DNA of 64,000 nt from Anderseniella sp963698275 (GTDB taxonomy: Bacteria; Pseudomonadota; Alphaproteobacteria; Rhizobiales; Aestuariivirgaceae): assembly GCA_963698275.1 (NCBI GenBank), contig CAVOQE010000001.1, positions 1,550,001-1,614,000 on the forward strand. Reading direction: 5' to 3'. The position numbers and the translations under genes are program-made. Under the pieces are notes generated by a model that saw only the letters and a program-made list of their open reading frames with translations, was not told the DNA's origin and ran no database searches. Numbering within the stretch: the first letter of the stretch is position 1; the number at the start of each line of letters is the position of its first letter. Below, piece by piece: positions 1-8,473 of this stretch.

Positions 1-1077
1 GTCACCAACCTGAGCGCGAAATGATTTCGCGACGCTGACCGACCCGTCCACTGCCAGCACCATGCCGGGCTGCAAAACCGTCTTGTCGCCGAACACAAGT
101 TCCGGTTTTTCCAGAAAACTGTACCCGGTGGCGCGTCCGCAGCGGAACGGGTAGTCGTGACCAGCCGCCTGGATCACTTCGGCATAGGCGGCATGAACGG
201 TTTCAGCCGTCACACCGGGGCGCAGGGCTGCGAGGGCCGCTGCCTGACTGGCAACAGCCACTTCATAGACTTCCGCCTGTTTCTTGTCTGTAACCTCGCC
301 AATCCAGAAGGTGCGATCAAATCCGAGCTTGAACCGGTGAAAATTGGTCATGCCGCAAAAACACAGGAACACCGGATCGCCATGCTGCATGATCCGGGTG
401 GAGGCGCGATGGTGCGGTTTGGTGATGTTACGGCCTGACGCCATGATCTGCAGGAAATGCGTGTTGGGTGACATGCACGTGTCATCATAGTGCGCAGACA
501 ATAGTTCGGCTGCCTTGCGGGTGCCTGCTGCAGATGTCGCCAGCGCGACCTCGAACTCCGGCACCTTGTTGCCCATGGCACCACGCCCGGCGTCCATCAT
601 TGCCATGGCTACCTGACCTGCATGGCGCGCCAATTGCAGCTCTTCCGGTGATTTGATCATGCGCATGTCGGCAATCACCGGCATCACATCAACGAACCGG
701 TCGGGTTCTACTATGCTGTCCAGGTAATTGCGTACGACCGCTGGCATCAGGTTCGGCTCGATGCCTATGCGGCCCTCACCTGCCAGTGCGGCAGGTAACT
801 GTTCGCGCCATTCATTGCCAAGGCCATCATTCCATTCGGTGATCCGATCAACCCTTGCGGCTGCCTCAGCCATGTCCTTTTCCATGCTGGGCGTGATCAG
901 CAGGCTTTGGCCATCGCGCGGTACGACAAGAATGGTCGGGCGACCAAAATCCATGTGCAGATAGTCATAATAACCGGTGAAATAATAGACGCTGTCGTCG
1001 TCGGTGATCACGGCGCAGTCAATACCTGCACTGGCCAGCCGGTCTCGCAATTGCTGCATGCGTCGTTCGAACATCAT
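1..1077 (-). CDS. M24-family creatinase/aminopeptidase-like hydrolase (C-terminus cut by window edge)
   Basis: About 359 codons are open from an ATG at 1077 to the window edge with no stop. The N-terminal creatinase-type domain carries DDDSVYYFTGYYDY, and the C-terminal pita-bread fold carries KPHHRAST, GDPVFLCFCGMTNFHRFK, KLGFDRTFWIG and GMVLAVDGS. Metallo-peptidases of M24 use two Asp, one His and two Glu as metal ligands. The first Asp position appears to be Cys/Gly here (FLCFCG), as in the metal-free creatinase branch, so a C-N hydrolase acting on a small amide or guanidino compound is more likely than a dipeptidase. The start overlaps the stop of the upstream M20 gene by 4 bases (ATGA), so the two are translationally coupled. 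The substrate is unknown; an ectoine-hydrolase-like role is possible but unproven. Confidence 0.75.
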   Translation of the reverse strand, partial: MMFERRMQQLRDRLASAGIDCAVITDDDSVYYFTGYYDYLHMDFGRPTILVVPRDGQSLLITPSMEKDMAEAAARVDRITEWNDGLGNEWREQLPAALAGEGRIGIEPNLMPAVVRNYLDSIVEPDRFVDVMPVIADMRMIKSPEELQLARHAGQVAMAMMDAGRGAMGNKVPEFEVALATSAAGTRKAAELLSAHYDDTCMSPNTHFLQIMASGRNITKPHHRASTRIMQHGDPVFLCFCGMTNFHRFKLGFDRTFWIGEVTDKKQAEVYEVAVASQAAALAALRPGVTAETVHAAYAEVIQAAGHDYPFRCGRATGYSFLEKPELVFGDKTVLQPGMVLAVDGSVSVAKSFRAQVGD

Positions 1078-2252
1078 ACACTCTCACTCAATTGCTGTTC
1101 CACCAGCGTGACCCAGTAGGATGATCCCGGCACCAGTACATCATCGTTGAAGTCATAGTCTGAAGAATGCAGGGCCTTTGCATGCACACCTTGTGTGCCA
1201 TTGCCCATCAGCATGAAACAGCCGGGACGGGCGGCGGCGAGGTGCGCGAAGTCCTCAGAAAACAATTTTGGCGGACAATCGTCGTCTACGGCATCGTCCC
1301 CAACCAGTGCCTGTGCCGCGTGAACGGCAGACCGGGTGGCGCTGGCGGCGTTGATGGTGGCGGGAAATATCGTGTCATATGACACCGTTGCGATCACACC
1401 ATGGGCTGAGCAGATGCCGTCAACAATCCGGCGCATGTGCATCTCTGTTGCCTGATTTATTTCAGGTGACAATGCCCTGGCATCGCCGCGCAATATGGCT
1501 TTGCCGGGCAAGACGTTGCGCCGTCCGTCGCTATCGAATTCGGTGACCGATACCACGCCGTTCAGGCTCGGATTGAGTTTGCGCGACACAATGGTCTGCA
1601 GTGCGCCGACGATTTCAGACCCGACCATGATGGCGTCGACGCCCATGTGTGGTAGGGCGGCATGCCCGCCTTGAGCAGAGATTTCGATTTCGAACAGACT
1701 TTCACTGGCGGTTATGGCGTTCGCCCTGGACGCAAATGTTCCTGTCGCCATGCCCGGAATATTATGCATGCCATGCACTTCGTCCACGCCGAACCTGTCG
1801 AACAGGCCGTCATCCAGCATGGCGGCAGCCCCGAGGCCGTACTCCTCATTGGGCTGAAAGATGAAGACGACACGGCCGTTGAAGTTGCCATTTTCCGACA
1901 GGTGTTTGGCAGCCCCCAGCAACATGGATGTATGCCCGTCATGGCCACAGGCGTGCATCACACCGTTATTGGTCGATTTGTAGGCGACATCGCCGGTCTC
2001 ACTGATCGGCAACGCGTCCATGTCGGCGCGCAATCCGATGCTGCGCGTGGCATTGCCTCTTTGAAGCACCCCTACAACGCCGGTCTGTCCCACGCTTTCA
2101 TGAACTTCAACGCCAAAGCTGGCCAGCAGTTCCGCAACCTTGCCGGCAGTGCGGTGCTCGTTGAAACCCAGTTCCGGATATTGATGAAAATCATGACGCC
2201 ACCCGATCATCAGGTCTTTGAGGGTTTTGGTGGGCCCATCTGTGTGTGACAT
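1074..2252 (-). CDS. M20-family amidohydrolase (HipO/aminoacylase type)
   Basis: The 392-residue product is close to the usual length of hippurate hydrolase/N-acyl-amino-acid amidohydrolases. Family signatures are HDFHQYPELGFNE near the N-terminus, the metal-binding ACGHDGHTSMLLGAAK (Cys and His ligands), NEEYGLGAAAMLDDG (Glu ligand/base) and VHGMHNIPGMATGTF. A dimerisation domain with the HAALPHMGVDAI motif sits in the middle. I chose the ATG at 2252 because GGAGAG lies 4 bases upstream; an ATG at 2303 in the same frame has no such site. The product should be a cytoplasmic enzyme that removes an acyl group from an amino acid or related amine. It is coupled to the following M24 gene, so the two probably act in one catabolic route. 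The substrate cannot be told from sequence. Confidence 0.85.
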   Translation of the reverse strand: MSHTDGPTKTLKDLMIGWRHDFHQYPELGFNEHRTAGKVAELLASFGVEVHESVGQTGVVGVLQRGNATRSIGLRADMDALPISETGDVAYKSTNNGVMHACGHDGHTSMLLGAAKHLSENGNFNGRVVFIFQPNEEYGLGAAAMLDDGLFDRFGVDEVHGMHNIPGMATGTFASRANAITASESLFEIEISAQGGHAALPHMGVDAIMVGSEIVGALQTIVSRKLNPSLNGVVSVTEFDSDGRRNVLPGKAILRGDARALSPEINQATEMHMRRIVDGICSAHGVIATVSYDTIFPATINAASATRSAVHAAQALVGDDAVDDDCPPKLFSEDFAHLAAARPGCFMLMGNGTQGVHAKALHSSDYDFNDDVLVPGSSYWVTLVEQQLSESV

Positions 2253-2375
2253 GCGTCTCTCCCGCGCAATCATGCCTGCCTGTCGCAGCCAGCATAATCC
2301 CATTTATCATTTTTGACAGGCCGGAAAATCAGGGGCTGCGACACCATTTGACCATCTGCAGCCACTTTGCAATGC

Positions 2376-2390
2376 TTCCAGCAACTGGAA
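2376..2390 (+). promoter_or_regulatory. CueR/HmrR-type operator palindrome upstream of the MerR gene
   Basis: TTCCAGCAACTGGAA is a perfect inverted repeat with 6-bp arms and a 3-bp centre. Copper-sensing MerR regulators (CueR, HmrR) are known to bind this CTTCCAG...CTGGAAG pattern within an over-long promoter spacer. A TTGCAA element at 2367-2372 could be the -35 box; the -10 box would fall near 2392-2398. If so, transcription starts near 2405, which favours the regulator's ATG at 2410 over 2395. This is probably an autoregulatory site, and it would also control the coupled dioxygenase gene. Confidence 0.6.
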
Positions 2391-2409
2391 TGTCATGAAA
2401 GCTGATAAA

Positions 2410-2796
2410 ATGAACATAGGTATGATTGCCAGGCAGGCCGATTTGCCGACAAAGACGGTTCGCTACTATGCAGACATAGGCCTGGTCAAACCATCAGGCC
2501 GGTCAAGCGCGGGTTATCGGATTTATACCGAGATCGAATTGAACAAGCTGCGATTCGTGCGCAGCGCCAGGTCTTTCGGGTTCACGGTAGAAGCATGCCG
2601 TGAACTGTTGGGTCTTTACGAGGATCGTGACCGATCCAGCCGTGACGTCAAACGCATGGCCTTGCAGCGGATCAGTGAAATCGAAGACAAAATGGCTGAG
2701 TTGCAGATACTGCATGACGAGCTTGCGCGGCTTGCAACGTCCTGCCATGGCGATGACCGGGCCGATTGCCCGATACTGACGGGACTGTCCAAATGA
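2410..2796 (+). CDS. MerR-family copper(I)-type regulator (CueR/HmrR-like)
   Basis: The 128-residue product has an N-terminal MerR helix-turn-helix (MNIGMIARQADLPTKTVRYY, GLVKP, SAGYRIY), a dimerisation helix and a C-terminal metal loop CHGDDRADC followed by PI. The Cys-x7-Cys spacing and the Ser in SSRDVKR match CueR residues that select monovalent Cu/Ag/Au over divalent ions. An in-frame ATG at 2395 would add five residues; I prefer 2410 because the operator palindrome ends only 5 bases before 2395 and family members start MNIG. The stop overlaps the next start by 4 bases. No copper ATPase or cupredoxin gene is adjacent, so the usual partner copA must be elsewhere or absent. Confidence 0.85.
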   Translation: MNIGMIARQADLPTKTVRYYADIGLVKPSGRSSAGYRIYTEIELNKLRFVRSARSFGFTVEACRELLGLYEDRDRSSRDVKRMALQRISEIEDKMAELQILHDELARLATSCHGDDRADCPILTGLSK

Positions 2797-3698
2797 CGTC
2801 GGAACACCCCATCACCGTGCGAAAACTGACGGGCCATATCGGTGCGGAGGTCTCCGGAATTGAGTTGCGCAAGACCATCTCAGAAGCCGACCAGGCCGCA
2901 TTGAGGGACTGCCTGGCACGCTATCAGGTCATATTCTTTCGTGATCAGCACCTGGATTTGCAACAACAAAAAGCGCTGACCAGCGTGTTCGGGCCTGCTT
3001 TGCAACTGCCCTATGTCACACCCATGGATGCCGAGCCGGAGATCATACGGGTGTACAAGGGCGCGGAAGAAAAAGGCGGCGTGTTCGGCGGTGACTGGCA
3101 TTCGGATTTCAGCTTCCTTGAAGTGCCACCGTCAGGCTCCGTCCTCAACGCCCATACGCTGCCGCCCTATGGCGGAGACACGCTGTGGGCCAGTCAGGCT
3201 GCAGCCTGGGAGGCCTTGCCGGGCGCACTGCAGGAACTGTTGCTTGGCCGCGACGCAATCCATGTTGGCAAGCCCTATGGCGTGAAGTGGGCACCACCGG
3301 TCAAGGAGCAATCAGGCGCCGGCATCAAAATGTCCCGGGGAGATCCGACGGCGGACCAGGAACGCAAACACCCCGCTGTGTTGCAGAACCCGGTGACAGG
3401 ACGGCGCATGCTGTACCTGAACCCGACCTACGTCACGCGTCTCGATGGCTTGAGCGAAGCTGAAAGTGCCCCCCTTCTCGACCAGATACAACGTCATGTC
3501 ACCAGACCGGAGTTTTGCATCCGCTATTCTTGGACACCGGGTACAATTGCCATATGGGACAATCTGGCAACCCAGCATTATGCGGTGAACGACTATCAGG
3601 GCCATGAACGGCTGATGTACCGGACGACGTTTTCCGGCCTGTCGCCTCGTGACATGGCGGCAGTGCCGGGCAAAGCGCCACGAGTTGCCGCTGAATAA
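2793..3698 (+). CDS. TauD/TfdA-family 2-oxoglutarate- and Fe(II)-dependent dioxygenase
   Basis: The 301-residue product matches the usual family length. The iron facial triad is visible as His103 and Asp105 in GGDWHSDFSF and a distal His in WDNLATQHYAVNDY, followed by the 2-oxoglutarate-binding Arg in HERLMYRTT. The family oxidises sulfonates, aryloxyacetates, betaines or amino acids, coupled to decarboxylation of 2-oxoglutarate. The exact substrate cannot be read here. The ATG at 2793 overlaps the stop of the copper-type MerR gene (ATGA), so the two are one transcript; this pairing is unusual. Earlier in-frame starts exist from 2766 but would lie inside the regulator's coding region. Confidence 0.85.
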   Translation: MTSEHPITVRKLTGHIGAEVSGIELRKTISEADQAALRDCLARYQVIFFRDQHLDLQQQKALTSVFGPALQLPYVTPMDAEPEIIRVYKGAEEKGGVFGGDWHSDFSFLEVPPSGSVLNAHTLPPYGGDTLWASQAAAWEALPGALQELLLGRDAIHVGKPYGVKWAPPVKEQSGAGIKMSRGDPTADQERKHPAVLQNPVTGRRMLYLNPTYVTRLDGLSEAESAPLLDQIQRHVTRPEFCIRYSWTPGTIAIWDNLATQHYAVNDYQGHERLMYRTTFSGLSPRDMAAVPGKAPRVAAE

Positions 3699-3745
3699 CT
3701 CAAAGGCCTTGACCGGCGCCCGCTTCTGCCGCACACACCGCGCCC

Positions 3746-5079
3746 ATGACCCAGACAACACACCCCGCCGTTCCCACCATTGGTCTCGTATCTCTCGGTT
3801 GCCCGAAGGCGCTGGTGAATTCAGAGCGCATTCTGACCCAGCTTCGCGCAGAAGGCTATGTGATCTCGCCGGACTATGAAGGCGCCGATGCGGTGATTGT
3901 AAACACCTGCGGGTTCCTGGATTCTGCCAAGGCGGAAAGCCTTGCTGCCATTGGCGAGGCGGTGAAGGAAAACGGCAAGGTGATCGTAACAGGTTGCATG
4001 GGCAAGGATGCAGACACCATCCGTGCCGCTCACCCGCAGGTTCTGGCCGTCACCGGCCCGCACCAGTATGAGGCTGTTGTGGGCGCAGTGCATGACGCCG
4101 TGCCGCCTGCCCATGACCCCAAGTTCGACCTGGTGCCGGACCAGGGTTTGCGCCTGACGCCGAAACATTATGCCTATCTGAAGATTTCCGAAGGCTGCAA
4201 CAACCGCTGCTCGTTCTGCATCATTCCTTCTTTGCGCGGTAATCTGGTGTCACGCCCGATGGCATCGGTCCTGTATGAAGCCGAACGCCTGGTGAAAGCC
4301 GGTCAAAAGAGCTGCTGGTGATCAGCCAGGACACGTCCGCCTATGGTGTCGACATCAAATACGCCGAGAGCAAGTACCGCGGTCGCGACGTGAAAGCAAA
4401 GTTCATCGACATGGCCCGTGAGCTTGGCGACCTGGGCGCATGGGTCAGGTTGCACTATGTCTACCCCTACCCGCACGTCGACGACGTCATTGAACTGATG
4501 GCGGACGGCAAGGTGCTGCCTTATCTCGATATTCCGTTTCAGCATGCAGCACCCGGTGTCCTGAAAAACATGCGGCGCCCGGCAAATCAGGAAAAGGTAC
4601 TGGAGCGCATTCACCAATGGCGGCAGACCTGTCCTGACCTGGCCATCCGCTCAACATTTATCGTCGGCTTCCCGGGAGAAACAGAAGAAGACTTTGACTA
4701 TCTCCTGCAGTGGATGCGCGAAGCTAAGATAGAGCGCGCAGGGTGTTTCAAGTACGAGCATGTCGATGGCGCGAGAGCCAATGAACTGCCCGGCGCCGTC
4801 GCCCCGGAGGTGATGGAAGATCGCTGGCATCGTTTCATGGCTGCACAGGCGGACATATCGGCTGGGATCATGGCATCAAAGGTGGGTCGCGAAATTGACG
4901 TCCTGATTGATGAAGTTGATGTGGAAGAAGGCGAGGCCATCGGCCGGTCGGTCTGGGATGCACCGGAGATTGACGGCAACGTGTTTCTACCTAATGAGAC
5001 CGACCTGAAACCCGGAGACATGGTACGAGCCAGGATCGTCGATGCAGAAGAGTATGATCTGGTCGGCGAGCTTGTCTGA
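3746..5079 (+). pseudogene. rimO: rimO, ribosomal protein S12 methylthiotransferase, with one apparent frameshift
   Basis: RimO is a radical-SAM enzyme that methylthiolates an Asp of ribosomal protein S12. The first reading frame (3746-4321) holds the N-terminal UPF0004 domain (SLGCPKALVNSE, NTCGFLDSAK, VTGCMGKDA) and the radical-SAM cluster motif CNNRCSFC. The second frame, from about 4303 to 5079, continues with ELLVISQDTSAYG, FIVGFPGETEEDF and a C-terminal TRAM-like domain. At about 4301-4304, GGTCAAAAGAG reads through as AGSKELLVIS if one T is restored, so a single-base deletion explains the break. Both halves keep full conservation, which argues for a sequencing error rather than a dead gene. 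The S12 substrate gene rpsL is also in this window. Confidence 0.9.
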
Positions 5080-5131
5080 TCAGCCGGCATGACGGGTTTG
5101 CCGCAAAGACCAACGCCATGCGTGGGCCAGG

Positions 5132-5500
5132 ATGACACTTGAAGAATACAACACCTATTGCGCGTCACTGACCGCCACGACCCATGTCGTGCAGTGGGGC
5201 GGCTCAGATGTCTGGAAAGTGGGTGGCAAGGTTTTTGCTGTTGCAGGCTGGAACAAGGACGATACCTTTGCGGTTACCTTCAAGGTTTCCGAGCTGGCTT
5301 ACGAAATCCTCAAGGAACAGCCCGGCCTGCGGCCTGCCCCTTATCTGGCATCACGCGGCATGAAATGGATCCAGCACTATGCCGATCCCGGTCTCGATGA
5401 TGCCGGGTTGAAGGACTATATTGCAAAGTCGCACAGGATCGTCGCATTGGGACTGACCAAGAAGCTGCAACGTGAACTGGGTGTCGGCAATGCCGCGTGA
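5132..5500 (+). CDS. YjbR/MmcQ-family protein
   Basis: The 122-residue product has the compact YjbR fold pattern: an N-terminal helix (MTLEEYNTYCASL), HVVQWGGSDVWKVGGKVFAV, TFAVTFKVSELAYEIL and a C-terminal LKDYIAKSHRIVALGLTKK. The fold resembles a DNA-binding cyclic-AMP-type module, and the family is often called MmcQ/YjbR DNA-binding protein, but no firm cellular role is known. It follows rimO by about 50 bases on the same strand and ends 5 bases before the convergent LTXXQ gene. Confidence 0.8.
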   Translation: MTLEEYNTYCASLTATTHVVQWGGSDVWKVGGKVFAVAGWNKDDTFAVTFKVSELAYEILKEQPGLRPAPYLASRGMKWIQHYADPGLDDAGLKDYIAKSHRIVALGLTKKLQRELGVGNAA

Positions 5501-5505
5501 AACAA

Positions 5506-5910
5506 CTACTTCGCCGCGCGGACGATCTTGTCCTCGGTTTGCTTCGTGATCTTGTCGTATTCCTGCAACTGGGTTGGTGTTAGCACCTTTGCCAGAGCGT
5601 TGCGCTCATCGCGCGCAGCCGACTGCAGCGGGCCGCTCGCCTTCATCAGTAAATTCATTTTTGGCGTTGCGGATTTGCGAATACCGTATTTGCGGAAGAT
5701 CTTGTTAAAGCGGGCATTGGACTTGCGCATGATCCGTTTCACCTTGCGCCGCTGCCCCCCGGTCATCTTGATCTTGCGCTCAAAACCGGAGTCGTAAATT
5801 GAAGCCGCATGAGCCGGCTGGACAGCCACAGTCGGCACACTGATGGCAACAGCACCTGCCGCCAGAAACACACCGGTAAATGCACTGCGAAAACTCTTCT
5901 GAAACTTCAT
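5506..5910 (-). CDS. Small basic periplasmic protein with LTXXQ-like motif
   Basis: The 134-residue product begins with a signal peptide (basic MKFQKSFR, hydrophobic core, cleavage likely after PAHA near residue 35). The mature part is strikingly rich in Lys and Arg (KMTGGQRRKVKRIMRKSNARF) and ends with LTPTQLQEYDKI, an LTXXQ-type motif typical of CpxP/Spy-like periplasmic helical proteins. Such proteins act as envelope stress chaperones or sensor modulators. This one is more basic than classical Spy and so may bind nucleic acid, LPS or another polyanion; that is inference. It stands alone, convergent to the YjbR gene. Confidence 0.65.
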   Translation of the reverse strand: MKFQKSFRSAFTGVFLAAGAVAISVPTVAVQPAHAASIYDSGFERKIKMTGGQRRKVKRIMRKSNARFNKIFRKYGIRKSATPKMNLLMKASGPLQSAARDERNALAKVLTPTQLQEYDKITKQTEDKIVRAAK

Positions 5911-6075
5911 CTGGAATCATGCCCCTTGTTAAAAACCAGCGCCGTCCGCTCGCGCAATCAGATCATTGTCGCGCAACACGGGTCAAATCAAAGTTCGGGC
6001 TGCGGGGCAGATTTTTGACAAGTGTGACTTTTATGCATCAGGTCGCGTAACGGCAGCGCTCAGGAAAGGCACAAC

Positions 6076-7613
6076 TTACAGTGGAATGTTGTCGTGCTTC
6101 TTCCAGGGGTTTTCGACCTGCTTGTTGCGCAGCATGTTCAGGGCGCGCGAGATGCGCTTGCGGGTCGTGCTTGGGCATGATCACCTCGTCGATGTAGCCG
6201 CGCTCGGCGGCCACGAACGGGTTGGCGAAGCGGGTCTTCATAGTCCTTGTGCGCTGGGCGATCTTGTCCTTGTCGGCCAAGTTCCGAGCGGTAGATGATT
6301 TCTGCGGCCCCTTTCGGGCCCATCACGGCAATCTCGGCGGTTGGCCAGGCATAGTTCACATCAGCCGCGAATGTGCTTGGAGCTCATCACGTCATAGGCG
6401 CCGCCATAGGCCTTGCGGGTGATGACCGTGACCTTCGGCACGGTCGCCTCGGCATAGGCAAACAACAGCTTGGCGCCGTGCTTGATCAGGCCGCCATATT
6501 CCTGTGCCGTTCCCGGCAGGAAGCCCGGCACATCGACGAATGTCACCAGCGGAATGTTGAAACAATCACAGAAACGCACGAAGCGCGCGGCCTTGCGGCT
6601 GGCGTCACTGTCCAGCACACCTGCCAGCACCATCGGCTGATTGGCGATGATGCCCACCGTGTGGCCCTCGACACGGGCAAATCCGACGACGATGTTCTTC
6701 GCATGGGCTTCCTGAATTTCGAAAAAGTCACCCTCGTCGACCGTCTTGTGGATCAGTTCCTTGATGTCATAGGGCTGGTTCGGGATTGGCCGGGATCAGG
6801 GTATCGAGTGACGTGTCCAGCCGTTCGCCATCGTCGTCGGTCGGCACGATCGGGTGCGTCATCGGTGTTGGATGCAGGCAGGAAATCGATCAGCCGGCGC
6901 ATCTGCAGCAGCGCCTCGACATCGTTGTCATAGCCCTTGTCGGCCACCGATGATTTGACCGCGTGTACCGATGCACCGCCCAGGTCCTCGGCCGTCACGG
7001 TTTCGTTGGTCACGGTCTTCACCACGTCCGGGCCGGTTACGAACATGTAGCTGGTATCCTTCACCATGAAGATGAAGTCGGTCATGGCCGGCGAATACAC
7101 GTCGCCACCCGCACACGGACCCATGATCACTGAAATCTGCGGAATGACGCCGGACGCCAGCACGTTGCGCTGGAACACCTCACCATACCCGCCAAGTGCA
7201 GCCACACCTTCCTGGATGCGCGCGCCGCCTGCATCAAACAGGCCGATGATCGGCGCCCGGTTCTGCAGCGCCATATCCTGGATCTTGGTGATCTTCTTCG
7301 CATGCGCCTCGGACAGTGACCCGCCAAACACGGTAAAGTCCTTGGCGAACAGGTACACTGTGCGCCCGTTGACAGTGCCCCAGCCGGTCACGACACCGTC
7401 GCCGGGAATCTTCTGATCCTCCATGCCGAAGTCGGTGCAACGATGCTCGACGAACATGTCGAATTCTTCGAACGAACCTTCGTCCAGAAACAGGTCGATG
7501 CGTTCGCGCGCCGTCAGTTTGCCGCGCTTGTGCTGTGCTTCGATGCGGCGTTCACCGCCGCCAAGCCGCGCCACGTCGCGGCGTTCCTGAAGTTGGTTTA
7601 GAATATCCTGCAT
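6076..7613 (-). pseudogene. pccB: pccB, propionyl-CoA carboxylase beta chain, with several frameshifts
   Basis: PccB is the carboxyltransferase subunit that converts propionyl-CoA to methylmalonyl-CoA. The start MQDILNQLQERR at 7613 is followed by an intact 240-residue block (KRGKLTARERIDLFLDEGSFEE, GGSLSEAHAKKI, FDAGGARIQEGV, GPCAGGDVYSPAMTDF). Reading then changes frame near 6850, 6782, 6362, 6280 and 6173, with a compensated pair near 6236-6253. Between these points the family sequence is fully recognisable (TFVDVPGFLPGTAQEYGG, KAYGGAYDVMSSKHIRG, ANPFVAAERGYIDEV) and ends NPWKKHDNIPL at 6076. Total length fits the usual 510 residues. Conservation between the breaks favours indel errors in the assembly over old decay. 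Confidence 0.9.
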
Positions 7614-7720
7614 GTCAAAAACCCCTGCCCTGAACGGCGAATGTTAAAAAATGTTCTATCATTTGCCTGCAGCAAGGCAAGTCGTACCTTTGGTGATGAA
7701 TTACCTGGCCAGGACGATAC

Positions 7721-8473
7721 TCAGCACATCGCCAAGAACTGCATGGTCGCATCGAAATCCTGTTTCCGGATCGCACGGCGCGCTTCGGCTTCCTCGTCGC
7801 TACCCCATTGTTCAATCTGCCAGTCTTCATCGACATGGGCTGCCGCCCAGGCTTCTTCGCCCGAAAACGCACCTGCCGCTGTCATCATGGCAAGCAGGGT
7901 CGAGCCGGTGAGCGTGGTCATGTTGTGAATTGCCGTCAGCCGGAACTCGTTCTCTGCGGTCAATGTCTTTGAGATAGCGGCAAGTGCCGTGTCAGGCTGC
8001 GCGTGATGCACGATGCCTTCAACACAGATGAACTGAACGCTGTGCGTGGCCTTCACCCAGTCGAGTACCGGATCCCAGTGCAACGCCTGGCGGGCAACCA
8101 GCGGGTCCGGTGTACCGGCCCGATAACAAACCAGATCGCTGCCTGCGAAGTCCTGCAACTCGGCGACAATCCGGGCTTTATCACCACGCACCCTGTCAAC
8201 GGCGGTATTGGCCAACCGGGTGACGATCATGGAAGATGGGTCGATATGGGTTTTCTGGGCATCCCATTCTGCGGCTATGGCGTGGGCCATGTCACGCGAC
8301 GGCACTGCAAACGGACGCTTCAACGGTGTTTTGACAGCGCGGCCATCCAGCTGGATGTCAAAGCCGGTTTCGCTTTCACCGACCGCGACCTGTTTGTAGA
8401 AGCGCTTGGGCAGGTTTCGGTCAAAACGGGCAGTCAGCAGGCGTGTTGCCCGCTCATCCTCGGTCTCGCTCAT
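7721..8473 (-). CDS. ATP12-family F1-ATPase assembly chaperone
   Basis: The 250-residue product matches ATP12, which binds the alpha subunit of F1-ATPase during assembly. The family is found in mitochondria and Alphaproteobacteria. Recognisable stretches are RFYKQVAVGESETGFDIQLD near residue 25, GRAVKTPLKRPF, IAAEWDAQKTHIDPSSMIVTRLANTAVDRV, DLVCYRAGTPDPLVARQ, and the C-terminal ALHWDPVLDWV, HNMTTLTGSTLLAM and EEAWAAAHVDEDWQIEQWGSDEEA. The ATG at 8473 overlaps the stop of the HAD gene (ATGA), placing it fourth in the crcB-rluC-HAD-ATP12 run. The pccB gene starts 107 bases further down. Confidence 0.9.
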   Translation of the reverse strand: MSETEDERATRLLTARFDRNLPKRFYKQVAVGESETGFDIQLDGRAVKTPLKRPFAVPSRDMAHAIAAEWDAQKTHIDPSSMIVTRLANTAVDRVRGDKARIVAELQDFAGSDLVCYRAGTPDPLVARQALHWDPVLDWVKATHSVQFICVEGIVHHAQPDTALAAISKTLTAENEFRLTAIHNMTTLTGSTLLAMMTAAGAFSGEEAWAAAHVDEDWQIEQWGSDEEAEARRAIRKQDFDATMQFLAMC

